DNA of 64,000 nt. It comes from Nemophila menziesii. Its lineage: Eukaryota > Streptophyta > Magnoliopsida > Boraginales > Hydrophyllaceae. Below, in pieces: positions 45,086 through 56,147 of the stretch; position 1 is the stretch's first letter, and each line of letters begins with the position of its first letter. Both the position numbers and the translations under genes were made by a program. The stretch covers positions 64,294,899 to 64,358,898 of the forward strand of contig JARWIR010000001.1 of assembly GCA_029959085.1 (NCBI GenBank), written 5' to 3'. The notes beneath the pieces were generated by a model, which worked only from the letters and a program-made list of their open reading frames with translations, was not told the DNA's origin and did no database searches.

Positions 45086-45376
45086 TTAACGTATTTGAAA
45101 CAGTGTCGGAGTTGAGTGTAACGGCGATTGATTTCTGCTGTGTGAAAAGTCTTCATAATAGTTGATTGTTGGTGGAGGAGGCGAAGGAGGCGAAGGAGGA
45201 GGTGGTGGAGCAGAGTTTATCGATTTGAATTTTATGCTTTTGCTTCCGGTTTTAAATAGAGAAATAAGGATTGATGATGAATGTGGTGGAGGTGGGGGTG
45301 GTGGTGGAGCTGATGATGTTGATGAGTGGTATTGGTCCTCAAGCGGCGCTGGAGAGGAGAGGAGAGGATAGAACGT
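45086..45376 (-). pseudogene. Proline-rich open frame, possible decayed first exon
   Basis: 96 codons opening at an ACG (45376-45374) and ending at a TAA next to a splice-like AAATAC/GTTAAG. It reads TFYPLLSSPAPLEDQYHSS, a Ser/Pro-rich part with two poly-Pro tracts, and a Ser/Thr- and basic-rich stretch, like a plastid-targeting N-terminus. A leader-like AAACCCTATTCTAATC precedes it. No ATG in frame, so either the start was lost or it is chance. The opposite strand also has an open, Gly-rich frame (45162-45371), the expected complement. It may belong with the exon remnants at 42811-42973. Confidence 0.3.
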
Positions 45377-45454
45377 GGGATGAGATTAGGTTTAAGATTT
45401 TGTGATTAGAATAGGGTTTTCTATTTTCTTTGGTAATTAGAAATAAAAATAACG

Positions 45455-45547
45455 GTGGGGCCAGAATCGATCCTGGCCACCACTTATGTTTTGCCAGAAT
45501 CGATCATGGCCACCACTTATGTTTTCCCCAGAATCGATCCTGGCCAC
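45455..45547 (+). repeat. Three tandem units with CCAGAATCGATCCTGG
   Basis: Units of about 34 bp, each with CCAGAATCGATC(C/A)TGG and CCACTTATGTTTT, ending exactly at the LTR start at 45548, which interrupts the third unit. Confidence 0.8.
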
Positions 45548-47072
45548 TGATGTCTCCTCATTTGTGATAGATTTATGTTAGGATGAGACATCATTTTTAG
45601 TGATTTAGAAGTCATAAATGTCGATTTTCTTGAGTATTAGTGCACTTTCCTATTTTGAGTCTTGATTTAGTACTGAAATAATATTTTTAGACCATATTGG
45701 GTTTAATTGTTTATTTAGTGTGTAGCTTTAAAGATAATTATGGAGATTAATTAGAGTCCAAGTCAAAGACTACAACTTATGGAAAGAGATTAGGATGGTA
45801 ATTGGAGATAAGGAAACAAAAGCTAAAAAGATGGAAAAGGAAAAACTGCCTAAATCTGAATTCTGCAGCACACGCCTAAAGAAGTGGTGATTCCCCAAGA
45901 AATAGTCCGATTTTGGTAGTTTCCTTTCATAGGGACATAGATAATTCTGTGAGGATTCTTTTGGTATCTTATGGAGCAAAAACCGACCAATAACGAAGAA
46001 TATATGCTCAAAACGGTCCAGCAGTGTTTATCTTTATTTCCATACGAATTTGAATTAGGCTAGGAGTCCAATACTTTATCTCTTCCTCAAGAAAACGAAT
46101 TAGGTCTTCTAAACACCTATAAATACACCCTTATATCACTTGTAAAACTACCCCTAGCAATCCTTGCCTCATAGTAATTAGTTCTTAAGGTTTTATTCTT
46201 CCAGTTTATTGTAGAGAGCAAGATGATGTCTTTTGTAATTTCTTTTAGTTTATTTCCATCAGGTATGAACTAAACCTCCCATAGCTTGGGTTTTGCATAA
46301 TGTATAATCTATGAATTCTAATTCTTCTATCTAAATTTCTTTGGGAATTATATGTTGTAATCTGATATTAGCTACTTACTTAATATTTGTTTATGTGTTT
46401 TGATTTAATGTCTTTCCTAGAACTGATCACTTTAGGATTGTTTTAATAGTAGTTAGATGGTCTCCTTAACGGGGTGTTTAACTATTGAACCACCACATAA
46501 TGTCTAGTGTCGATATTAGTTCTGACAAAACATGATTCTAACTAGATAGTCATTAGGGTTTGTTTTAATCACCATATCACCAATTGATTGTAGTGTCTGT
46601 TTAGGGCCTTGGTAGCGCTTGATAACCCTATTTGAGACCTCGTCTTGGTTGTGCCGTAGCCCCCTTAGACGCTCTCAAGGTCTAAGGTATGGGAATTTAG
46701 AATCCTGACTAAGTATACCAAGAGCTAATATTCTCCCTTATTAACTAGATCTATAGATAGAATTAGAAGGATTAGTGCATACTAGCAAAACCTAAGCTAT
46801 ACTTCTCATCTCATATTCTTAGTTATTTACTTTATTGTCTTTAATTTTCTTAGTTTAAATTGCTGTTTCCGAAAATCCAAATCTTTTATTTTCTGTCTTT
46901 AATTATTTACTTTTACTCGTTATTGTTACCTACTCGTATAACACACTTAAGTCCCTGAGAACGAACTCAACTTACTAACTAAAACTTGCATACGTCCTGC
47001 CTGTCTAGGGTGAGAGTGCGTAGTTTCTTGACTTAATTTTATCTTATTTTTATCACACCCTAGGCGACACCA
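45548..47072 (+). mobile_element. 5' LTR of a plus-strand Athila-type element
   Basis: 1525 bp, TGATGTCTCCTCATTTG... to ...TAGGCGACACCA, followed by a primer-binding site. The first 46 bases can form a hairpin (TGATGTCTC with GAGACATCA, 45585-45593). Its partner LTR is not in the window. Confidence 0.9.
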
Positions 47073-47078
47073 AGTTTT

Positions 47079-47096
47079 TGGCACCGCTGCCGGGGA
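47079..47096 (+). other. Primer-binding site (Asp-tRNA type)
   Basis: TGGCACCGCTGCCGGGGA after the LTR end and the spacer AGTTTT; two or three mismatches to the plant Asp-tRNA 3' end. Confidence 0.85.
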
Positions 47097-47227
47097 CTTG
47101 TGTCTCGTTAGCGTGTGGGTTATCTATTTCGAATAGTAGTTTTTAATTAGTTTTATTTTTCAATTTTTAGTTTTTATTTTTCCAGATTTAAGCTTGTGGT
47201 TTGCTTTAGTCTTTTTCAGGTTTCACA

Positions 47228-48978
47228 GTGTTTAATTCTTTGCCTCCTTTATCGGAGCCTGAGAGGAGCTTCAGACCTTACAACAAACGAGTTCCTGAGG
47301 AAAGAGCCTTAAGAAGAGCGATGGCAGCCCAACTAAATCCACCACTTGGAGGGCCTCAACAAGATCCTCCACTTGGTGCTCAAGAGAATCCACCACTCGG
47401 TGGACAACAACAAGATCCACCACTCGGTGGACAACAAGGACAACAACTACCGCCACTAGGACGAGGTAATAACGTTAATAATCAAAAGAATCAAGCACAA
47501 CTAGATCTCCCTGGTCTTCATGTGCCGTTTCATGTTCAACCAATCGGTTACCGTCCTCCAGAGATCCAAAATATCAAATTCAGACCCGATCCGGGTATGC
47601 TTAGTCAGTTTCAAAGTTTTGGACTCTACACTGGTACATCAATTCAAGATCCGGTAAGTTCGATTCAGAAGTTCATGCAGATTTGTGATGCCTATATTAC
47701 TCCTGGCATTACACGCGAGCAACTGTATTGTCACATGTTTTCGTTCTTCTTGACCGGTAGAGCTAGCGATTGGCTAGAAAGACAACCACCTGGAACAATT
47801 CATTCTTGGAGAGAACTTCAAGCCGCGTTCTTTAACCGTTTTTATCCGAAGAGTATGAGACTCAAAGATCAAACCGAGCTTGCAAGATTTTGCCAAGAAG
47901 ATGGAGAAATAGTAGGAGAGTCATGGACAAGGTTTCAACAAAAATTAGCTAGATGTCCTCTCCATGGTTATACCCCTTCTCTACAACTTGCGATATTTTA
48001 TGAAGGTCTTAATGATAAAGGTAGAGAGAAAGGGTAATTTTGTGTCCATGAACCATAATGAAGCTTCCGAGGTATTAGAGAATATTATGGAACAAGAAAG
48101 AAGTTGGCCTTCAACGCGAGCTTCTGTAGCAAAGACCCGAGGAACGCTCCGTTTAGATGCAGAAACCGCGAATTCAGCTCAAATATCCGCATTAGAAAAT
48201 CAAATCAAAGAGCTGAAGTTAGAGATGCAAAAGAATTTAGCCGCTGCGAACGTAGTACAAGAAGCACAAGGTTGTCAACAATGTGGGGTTAATAATCATA
48301 CATGGGAAGAGTGCGAATCAAATCCACAGTCTGTTTACTTTATATCCAACCGAGGAGGCTATCAATGGGGAAACCGAAATCATTCGGGTATGCAGTATTC
48401 AAATCCACAAGGGGCCGCTAATCCTGGTCATTATCAACCGCGCCCCCAGAACAACTCTTTCCACTCGAGAGGTCAGTACCAAAATCAATTTCAAAATAGA
48501 CCTGCTCCCCCTCAACAACCTGTTCAAGATGCCTATACCGATTCGTTAGATCAGAAAGCTTTACCTCAGTATCCTCAAGAAGGATCTATGGATAATCAAC
48601 AGATAGCACAAGCTCTGGACCGTTTGACCACGACTATGAACGTTCAGGAAGAGAAAGTCCGAGGACAAGATGCCATACTTCAGATGTTAGGTACTCAAGT
48701 AGAACAATTAAACAAAGTGTTGACGAATTTAATGGAACAGAAAGAAGTAAAGGCAATCGAAGGAGGTGAAAACAATGTTGGGTTCGAAGCTTGCAAGGCC
48801 ATTTGCCTTGAAATTGAAGAAAAAGAGGAAGTACCACATGCTGCCGTTAGTGCCTTGGAAGTTCCGAGTACCGAAGAAGAACCAACCAAGTCTAGCCCCG
48901 TGGAATCTGACTGTTCTAAGGTTTATGTGGAGGACGATCAAGAGAAAGCTAAATTTATACAGCTTTTGAGGAAGATGC
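47228..48978 (+). pseudogene. Athila-type gag with frameshift, cut by LTR insertion
   Basis: Gag builds the virus-like particle and packages the element's RNA. The first frame (to 48037) has a PPLGG-type repeat (about residues 38-78), YRPPEIQNIKFRPDPGML, then DAYITPGITREQLYCHMF, DWLERQPPGTIHSW and AAFFNRFYPKSMRLKDQ. A frame change at about 48025 moves it to the frame ending at 49001, with MNHNEASEVLENIMEQE, the zinc knuckle CQQCGVNNHTWEEC (about 48271-48312) and VLTNLMEQKEVKAIEGG. There is no clear early ATG: the frame opens with GTG, and the first ATG is at the AMAAQLNPP region. At 48979 the LTR of another element interrupts it. Confidence 0.85.
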
Positions 48979-50640
48979 TGATGTCTCCCTATTTGTTCTA
49001 ATTATTAGCCCCTTGGAGACATCCTTTTAGGTGAATAAATGACTTGTTTGATAGACTTTTAGGCTTATTTGATCATATTGCACTTTCTCCCCTTGGAAAT
49101 TAACTATTTGCAGAATCTGAGCTTTTGTGCGTAAATTTGACTATTTTTAATGCAAAGTTAATTGGTTCTTGAATTTCATGAAAGAGCAATTCAAGGAGAA
49201 GTAGTGAGAATAAAGTCTTAGTGTATTTTAGAGTGTTAGGAAATGATTTTTAGCCGAGTTTCTATTTTTAGAGTACACTTTCCTATTTCGATTTCTTGAT
49301 TTATTCTTTTTAAGCATATGCGGTTTAATTATTTATTTAATGTGAAGCTTTAAAAGATAGATGGTAATTACTTAGAGACCAAGTCAAGATAAAGATGAAA
49401 GGAAAGAATATTTACATGGAAATAAGAAGATTTAGGAAAGATTTATTCAAAGAAGGAAAAGATAAAGCTGCCTTGTGAATCTGAAATTCCAGCCACGTTT
49501 TAAAGATTAAATCATAACTAAAGATTGGCATGGATTCTGGACGAGTGGTCTGCACCAATAGAAATCTCTTTCCAAGACAAGCAGTTTCATATATTGGAAC
49601 TTCTCAAACGGATAAGTATTGAAAAAGATATGACCAAATCAAATCAGCAGAAGAATCTTACCTTTCCTAGAATTTAGAGCTACGAATGTGAGAGTCCTTA
49701 ACTTGTCTTCCACTCCAAGCAAATTCGACCTAGGGTCCTCCAACACCTATAAATACACCCCTTAACCTCCTACTTTCACACACTTCAGAGAATTAAACAA
49801 GAGGCTTAAGGTTTTCAAGTCAGAGCACGAAGGAGGAAAGAAGCTAATACTGGAGGAATCCTATTCTTCCAACAATAGTCAATCAATCCTTTAGGTTATT
49901 TATTTCTTTCTTGTAATTGAACATGAATTCCTTTTATTTTATGTTAGTCTTTAATTTCATCATGAGCTAAATTTATTTATACTTGGGAATCGCATTAAAA
50001 GGATGAACCTTAATTAATTAATCTATGTTTTGAATTTGGGATTGTTTAGAATTAAATAGGATTGAGTTTTATATATTGGTTATTACTTTGTTTTCATTAC
50101 TAATCCTTTTCCGCGCAACTAGAATTAGCTTTTAGTATTTGGGCTATTCACTTTAGTGGCGAAGTGATCATCCGACAGGGGGGTTTGAATACAGATCTAG
50201 GTAATACCCGTGTAATGTCCGTTATTGACCGACAGGCTTAACTAGTTACATAGCCAAAGAGGTAAAATCATATCATCCGAAGAGCCATATTCGACCATAC
50301 AGGTGTTTATTTGCTTTACTAGTTAAGTGGATTCCTTTGCGAGACTCAAGTATCTCTCTTATCTGAAGTTAGTCGTTTATTTGCTTTATTTCCTTTCTGT
50401 TAATTTAATTTTAGACTTTACTTTATTCGCAATTTTAATTTACAAAAACCAAACAAAAATTCTTATCTTTTATTTTCTGTTTAGCAATTATTCCTACTAC
50501 TTGATTAATATTTGGGTTTTATCTAATCCGTCCCTGAGAACGAACTTAATTATCATATATTACTTGGGACAACCGTGCACTTGCGGTTAAGTGGTTCCTT
50601 TATTTTTGCACTTAATTTTATAACACCCTAGGACCCACCA
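48979..50640 (+). mobile_element. 5' LTR of a second plus-strand Athila-type element
   Basis: 1662 bp, starting TGATGTCTCCCTATTTG within the gag of the previous element and ending TAGGACCCACCA. Same family as the solo LTR at 59808-61369. Left flank GATGC; the matching right flank is not in the window. A short hairpin (TGATGTCTCC with GGAGACATC at 49015-49023) lies at its start. Confidence 0.88.
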
Positions 50641-50646
50641 AGTTTT

Positions 50647-50664
50647 TGGCACCGCTGCCGGGGA
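50647..50664 (+). other. Primer-binding site (Asp-tRNA type)
   Basis: TGGCACCGCTGCCGGGGA after the LTR and AGTTTT, identical to the one at 47079. Confidence 0.88.
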
Positions 50665-50779
50665 CGGTAGCGTGTGACCCCGGTGTTAATCTTTTAGTAG
50701 TTTAATTGTTAGTTTAATTTTAGTTTTCAGTTTTACGCTTTGGGTTGTCTTTCTTTCTCAGGTTTACAGGTTTTGGTTT

Positions 50780-53125
50780 ATGCGTGAAGATATCGTGATT
50801 CTTGCAAATCCTGAAAACCTAATTCGAGAAGCAAACAAAAGAAAGAGAGACGCTAAATCAAAAGAGTTAGGGGAGCAATTAGCAAGAGAAACAATGGCTG
50901 AAGACCCAGTTGACAATCAACAACTCAACCCTCCAGCTGCTCCTGTTGCTCAAAATAATGATCCGTGGTTCATCAATGGCCCCGAAGAAGCTCCGTTTCG
51001 AGCTCCTGCCCTCGGAATTGGCCCTGCAGATATTAATGTCGCGAGATACAGACCCGATCCTGGTATGTTATCTCAGTTTCAAAGTTATGGCAATTTCCTA
51101 GGAGCACCTAGCGAAGATCCGATCCGTGCTGTACAGAAGTTCATGCAAATTTGTGATTCTTATATTACGCAAGGAGTAACTAAAGAGCAAATGTATTTTG
51201 CTAATTTTAGATACTTCGTTAATGATGGAGCAAGTGAGTGGCATGATTCTCAAGAACCCGAAACAATTACAACATGGGACGCCTTACAAACTGCGTTCTT
51301 CGATAGATACTACCCAACGAATATGAGATTAGATGCGCAAGTTGAAATAACATCATTCAAACAAGAGGAAGACAAGACTTTGGGTAGAAGTTGGAAGAGA
51401 TTTCAGATTTGCTTAAGAAGAGTCCCTGATCATGGCCTCACAGAAGTTCAACAGATGAAGATATTTTACCGAGGACTTGATGGCTCTTCAAGAAAGGATC
51501 TAGACTTGCTTTATGGTGGTGCATTTTTACGGGTACAACAAGTCCATGCTAAGATTATTTTGAATAGAACTGTAACAAATGAACTAGGTTGGAATACCAT
51601 AAGAACACCTGTCCGAGGTGGAAATATTTCACTGATTGAAGAAAAATTCACCGCCATGGAGACAAAACTCGAACAACAACTGAAACAGCTTGCTCTAGCT
51701 GTTACAAAAAGTGTTACCGATAGAAGAGCAGATATTAATGTTACACAAGAAGTTTATGGATGTTCTAACTGCGGTACACAAGATCATGATTGGGAGACCT
51801 GTCAAAATAATCCAGAATCCGTAATGTTCGTTTCTAACCGAGGAAATTACAATACAAGTGGTCAAGGCTATCAACCGAATAGAAACCATCCAGGTTTCCA
51901 TTATTCAAATCCAAATGGGGTTGCTAATCCAACCTATGCATATCAACCACGTCCCCAAGGAAACAACTTTCAACCAAGACCTCAGAACAACTACCAAGGT
52001 GGACAAGCATACGGAAATCAAGCTCAGAGACAACCTCCTCAAGATGCTTATACCGAAACCATGAACCAGAAAGCTTTACCTGCTCAACCTCAAGAAGGTG
52101 CTCTAGATGTTCAACAAACCTTGACAACACTAATTAGCATTCAACAAACCACGTCCGCAACACTTAAATTGATGGAAACTCAGATGGCTCAGATAAATAA
52201 GCAATTAAATCAACGTCAGCAAGGACAACTACCGAGTGACACTGAAGAACCTAAGCAAAGAGAAGATTGTAATGCAGTGACACTTCGAAGTGGTAAGAAG
52301 CTCGCTCCTCCTCCTTTTCCCGTGATGAAAGAAAAAGAAACAACTGTGAAAGAGAAACCGGTAAAAGACGTGGAAGAGAAAGAAAATGAACCTGAAATAA
52401 TTGAAGTGGAGAAGATTCCGGAAAATCCAAAATCCAAAGATGTTACAGAAACCCGTCCTCCTCCACCTTTTCCCTCCAGAGTTCAGAAAAAAGGAGACAT
52501 GGATGAATATCAGAAGTTCTTGAATATGGTACGTGGTCTCAATATTAACGTTCCGTTCTTAGACGCTATACGCGATGTTCCAAAGTACGTTAAATTTCTG
52601 AAAAGAGCCATTACCAACAAGAGACCATACCGTGAGAATGAGATGATAGGATTGCCAAAAGAATGCAGCGCTATATGCCAAAGTAAGTTGCCACCTAAAC
52701 TACTTGATCCTGGGAGTTTCACGATTCCTATTTCTATTGGTAATGAGTGGCAAGGAAAAGCTTTGTGTGACTTGGGCGCGAGTATCAATTTAATGCCCAT
52801 GTCAATTTTTGAAAAATTGAAGATAGGAAACGCTAGACCAACTTCCATGATCCTTCAAATGGCTGATAGATCCCTCGCTCATCCAGAGGGACGAATCGAA
52901 GATGTCCTCGTCAAGGCAGGTACGTTAATTTTTCCAGTTGATTTTGTTATTCTTGAATACGACGCGGATAGGAATGTCCCAATCATCTTGGGTCGACCAT
53001 TCCTAGCCACGGGGCGTACTGTTATTGATGTAGAAAACGGAGAATTAACCATGCGAATCCAAGACGAGACGGTAAAGTTCAACGTGTTTAGGGCTGGTGG
53101 GGGCAAAGGTGTGATAAATAAATAG
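50780..53125 (+). CDS. gag-pro: Athila-type gag-protease polyprotein, 3'-truncated by LTR insertion
   Basis: Open for 781 codons from an ATG 133 bp after the LTR. Capsid region about residues 85-270 (ARYRPDPGMLSQFQSY, QICDSYITQGVTKEQMYF, EWHDSQEPETITTW, TAFFDRYYPTNMRLDAQ). Zinc knuckle CSNCGTQDHDWETC at 328-341 (CX2CX4HX4C). Then a Gln/Asn-rich stretch, NAVTLRSGKKLAPPPFP, and a Lys/Glu-rich linker. Aspartic protease from about 630, with catalytic region CDLGASINLMP (Asp 664) and flap [17 protein letters not shown]. Native sequence ends at about 53094 (VKFNVFRA); the last ten codons come from the reversed LTR. RT, RNase H and integrase of this element are not in the window. The intact frame over 2.3 kb suggests a fairly young copy. 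Confidence 0.92.
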   Translation: MREDIVILANPENLIREANKRKRDAKSKELGEQLARETMAEDPVDNQQLNPPAAPVAQNNDPWFINGPEEAPFRAPALGIGPADINVARYRPDPGMLSQFQSYGNFLGAPSEDPIRAVQKFMQICDSYITQGVTKEQMYFANFRYFVNDGASEWHDSQEPETITTWDALQTAFFDRYYPTNMRLDAQVEITSFKQEEDKTLGRSWKRFQICLRRVPDHGLTEVQQMKIFYRGLDGSSRKDLDLLYGGAFLRVQQVHAKIILNRTVTNELGWNTIRTPVRGGNISLIEEKFTAMETKLEQQLKQLALAVTKSVTDRRADINVTQEVYGCSNCGTQDHDWETCQNNPESVMFVSNRGNYNTSGQGYQPNRNHPGFHYSNPNGVANPTYAYQPRPQGNNFQPRPQNNYQGGQAYGNQAQRQPPQDAYTETMNQKALPAQPQEGALDVQQTLTTLISIQQTTSATLKLMETQMAQINKQLNQRQQGQLPSDTEEPKQREDCNAVTLRSGKKLAPPPFPVMKEKETTVKEKPVKDVEEKENEPEIIEVEKIPENPKSKDVTETRPPPPFPSRVQKKGDMDEYQKFLNMVRGLNINVPFLDAIRDVPKYVKFLKRAITNKRPYRENEMIGLPKECSAICQSKLPPKLLDPGSFTIPISIGNEWQGKALCDLGASINLMPMSIFEKLKIGNARPTSMILQMADRSLAHPEGRIEDVLVKAGTLIFPVDFVILEYDADRNVPIILGRPFLATGRTVIDVENGELTMRIQDETVKFNVFRAGGGKGVINK

Positions 53126-54603
53126 ATAAATAAGAATAATAATAAAGAGCACACACCCTTGAGAACCACGGAACTCACTGCAAGTATCACAGATCGTTTG
53201 CAAGTTTTAATGATAAGTCAAGTTCGTTCGCAGGGATTGTATCCGTTAGATCTACTTATATTTAACAAGCGTAGATGAATTTAGATGTTTTAAATAAAAA
53301 TATAAAAAGATGAAATAACAATCTACGCAATTAAATAATTAAAACAAATAAACAAAACAAATAACTAAATATGAATGTAAGTCAAATTGATTAGGATTAC
53401 TAATATGAGTCTATTACTAAATCGTTATTCTAACCTGTCACAGATTAAGCATTATATATTAACCAGGATTCTAAATTCTACCTAGCCTTTTCTAGACTTA
53501 GGAGCAACCTCTCCATTACTAGGGATTCCTAAGTAATGATTGGTGATTAAATCAAACCTTAATGGCTATCTAGTTAAGCAAGGGATCAAAACTAGACGAT
53601 TATGTGGTGTTGTCAATAACTAAGAATAATCCTAAGATTGGCCAAATATAAGGTGTAACAATAAGTCAAAACACATAATAACAATATACGCCAAGCTCAA
53701 TCAATTAAAATAACAAATAGTATTTAAAGACAAAATAATAATCCAACAAATAAAAGTAAACTTACAGAATAAAAGCTTAGAAATATGGTTGAGAATAGAT
53801 CTATAGCTAATTACTCTAAATATAGAGAAGGTGAGATGTAGAAGAGGAGTTTGTCAATCTCCAATCTTCTTCTTCTTGTCTTCCTCTACAGGTCAGCTTG
53901 CTTCTTGAACGAATAGCTTGATTCTAAGGATGAATATTAATGTAAAGGACTAAGCTATTGTTTATAATTTAAGCTAATGTTTAGAACTGAGCAAGGACAT
54001 GTTTATAATGGTTTAAGGGTGTATTTATAGGTGTCTTGGAAGCCCTAATTCGTTTTCTTGAAGGAGAAGTAAGTGGTGGACTCCAAGCCCAACTGAAATT
54101 CGTAACCCTAAAAACATGAAATCAGGCCCGTGTTTCTTTTGGTCCTAGCAGCTTCAATACTCATCCGTTTGACGCGTATGAGTACACCAAATTCATCGTC
54201 TTGGAAAGATATTCGACCTTGCTCTTGATTGTTTCTCCAAATTCCACACCGTTTTTGAGATATAAGCTGATTTGTGGTCGTCGGTACAGAAATTCAGGAT
54301 TAAGGCAGCTTTTCCTTTTCCATGTTTTTAGCTTTTATTTCCTTATCTCCAATTACCATGTCTATCTCTTTCCATATCTTGTAGTCTTTGACTTGGAATC
54401 TAATTAATCTCCATAATTATCTTTAAAGCTTCACACTAAATAAATAATTAAACCCAATATGCTCTAAAAATATTATTTTACTAAATCAAGACTCAAAATA
54501 GGAAAGTGTAGCATTTCTCAAGAAAATCGACTATAATGACTTCTAAATCACTAAAAATTATGTCTCATCCTAATATAAATCTATCACAAATGAGGAGACA
54601 TCA
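53095..54603 (-). mobile_element. Athila-type LTR, left member of an LTR-LTR array
   Basis: 1509 bp in reverse orientation, starting TGGTGGGGGCAAAGGTGTGA and ending GAGACATCA. It interrupts the gag-protease ORF. Its minus-strand 5' part resembles 10132-11664, whereas the other end is diverged, so the LTR looks mosaic. Confidence 0.85.
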
Positions 54604-54661
54604 AGACCCCCAACTCAAAGTTGTATCGTCCCGAATGACTTCCCTTTGTTTATCAAAAACT
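54604..54661 (-). mobile_element. 58-bp internal remnant between two LTRs
   Basis: The left side is the polypurine tract plus TTGTATCGTCCCG, as at 23502 and 56148. The right side on the minus strand is AGTTTTTGATAAACAAAGGG, the LTR-to-primer-site spacer broken inside the first bases of the primer-binding site. Nearly the whole interior is deleted. Confidence 0.75.
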
Positions 54662-56147
54662 TGGTGGGGCCTAGGGTGTGATAAATTAAGATGAAAACAA
54701 AGTGCAAAAACACCCTAGAACTACACGGTTCTGCAAGTATACAGATCGTATGCAAGTTTTAGATAAAGATTCGTTCCGCAGAGACTACAGAGGTTAGGAG
54801 AATCTTATGCAAATACCAAGTGCAAATAAATTAAAGCTAGAACAACTAAACGCAAATAAAAGTAAAGACAAATAGATGGATTGATAAACTGATTAACTAA
54901 ATTAAAACTAAGAATTAAAAGACAGAAAATAAATACGAAAGAGAAGTGATATGAGAATATAGCTTAAGTTATTAGCATGTAATCCCCACTAGTTTTGCCG
55001 TTCTAAACATGTAAGGGTGAATTATGTAGTATTTCCCTAATCGGTCCCAATATGCTATCGGTAGTTTGAAATAGGATTTACCTGTGTCAATAAGGCTTCC
55101 TAAGCAAACTTTTCCTGTAATTGGTAAATAGTCACAAGAACTAAACCATATTGATTATCTAGCTAGGTTGGGTTGTCAGATCAAACCTAAAACTAAACGT
55201 TATGTGCTAAACATGCAATTAAACATCGTTGTCAATGGTATCATAATTACTAGATGGTAATTCTAATGGCTGCAGTCCATAAGAACACAGAATATAAATC
55301 CAAACACATAAACAGAGAATAAAAACTATAATTCTATTTAAAACATTAAATTCCCAAATTAGATAGATGTCAATCAAAACTAGGGTTCATACATTAATGC
55401 TAAAACTCAAGCTAAAGAAAATTAGTTCATGAAAGAAAAGAAAGAAATTACAAAACTAAAGGTAGAAGAAGACATTGTTGATGAACAGCTCCTTCCGGAC
55501 TTCTCTCTTGTGTTGTAAGCTTCCTCTTGGCTTAAGGTTTCACCAAGGATGATTTAAGAGTGTTAAGAGGCTGTATTTATAGTGTAGAGGTTGACCTAAT
55601 TCGTTTCTTTAGAGATAACTTAAGTAATGGACTTCTAGCCCAACCCAAATTCGTAAGGAAATAAAGATAAACACTGCTGCGCTGTTTTGAGTGTATCTTC
55701 TTCGTTATTAGTCGGATTGAGCTCCATAAGATACCAAAAGAATCGCAACAGAATTATCTAGACCCATTAGAAGGAAATCACCAAATTCGGCCTATTTCTT
55801 AGGTAAAAACGCATATCTTTGGACGTGTATGCAGAATCCACGATTTAGGCAGCTTTTCCTTTTCCATCTTTTTAGCCTTTGTTTCCTTATCTCCAATTTC
55901 CATGCAAATCTCCTTCCATAAGTTGTAGTCTTTGACTTGGACTCTAATTAATCTCCATAATTATCTTTAAAGCTTCACACTAAATAAACAATTAAACCCA
56001 ATATGCTCTAAAAATAATAATTCTACAAATCAAGACCCAAAATAGGAAAGTGCACTAAAATAAGCTAAAATCAACCTATAAACTCATAAATAAGCCTAAA
56101 ATGATGTCTCATGAGTATATTTTACTATCACAAATGAGGAGACATCA
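54662..56147 (-). mobile_element. Athila-type LTR shared by the remnant and the right-hand element
   Basis: 1486 bp, starting TGGTGGGGCCTAGGGTGTGA and ending GAGACATCA. Followed by the polypurine tract and 3' region of the minus-strand element that runs off the window, so it serves as that element's 3' LTR. Its minus-strand 5' half resembles 40187-41696 (GCAGAATCCACGATTTAGGC region) and its other half resembles 22018-23501. Confidence 0.85.
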
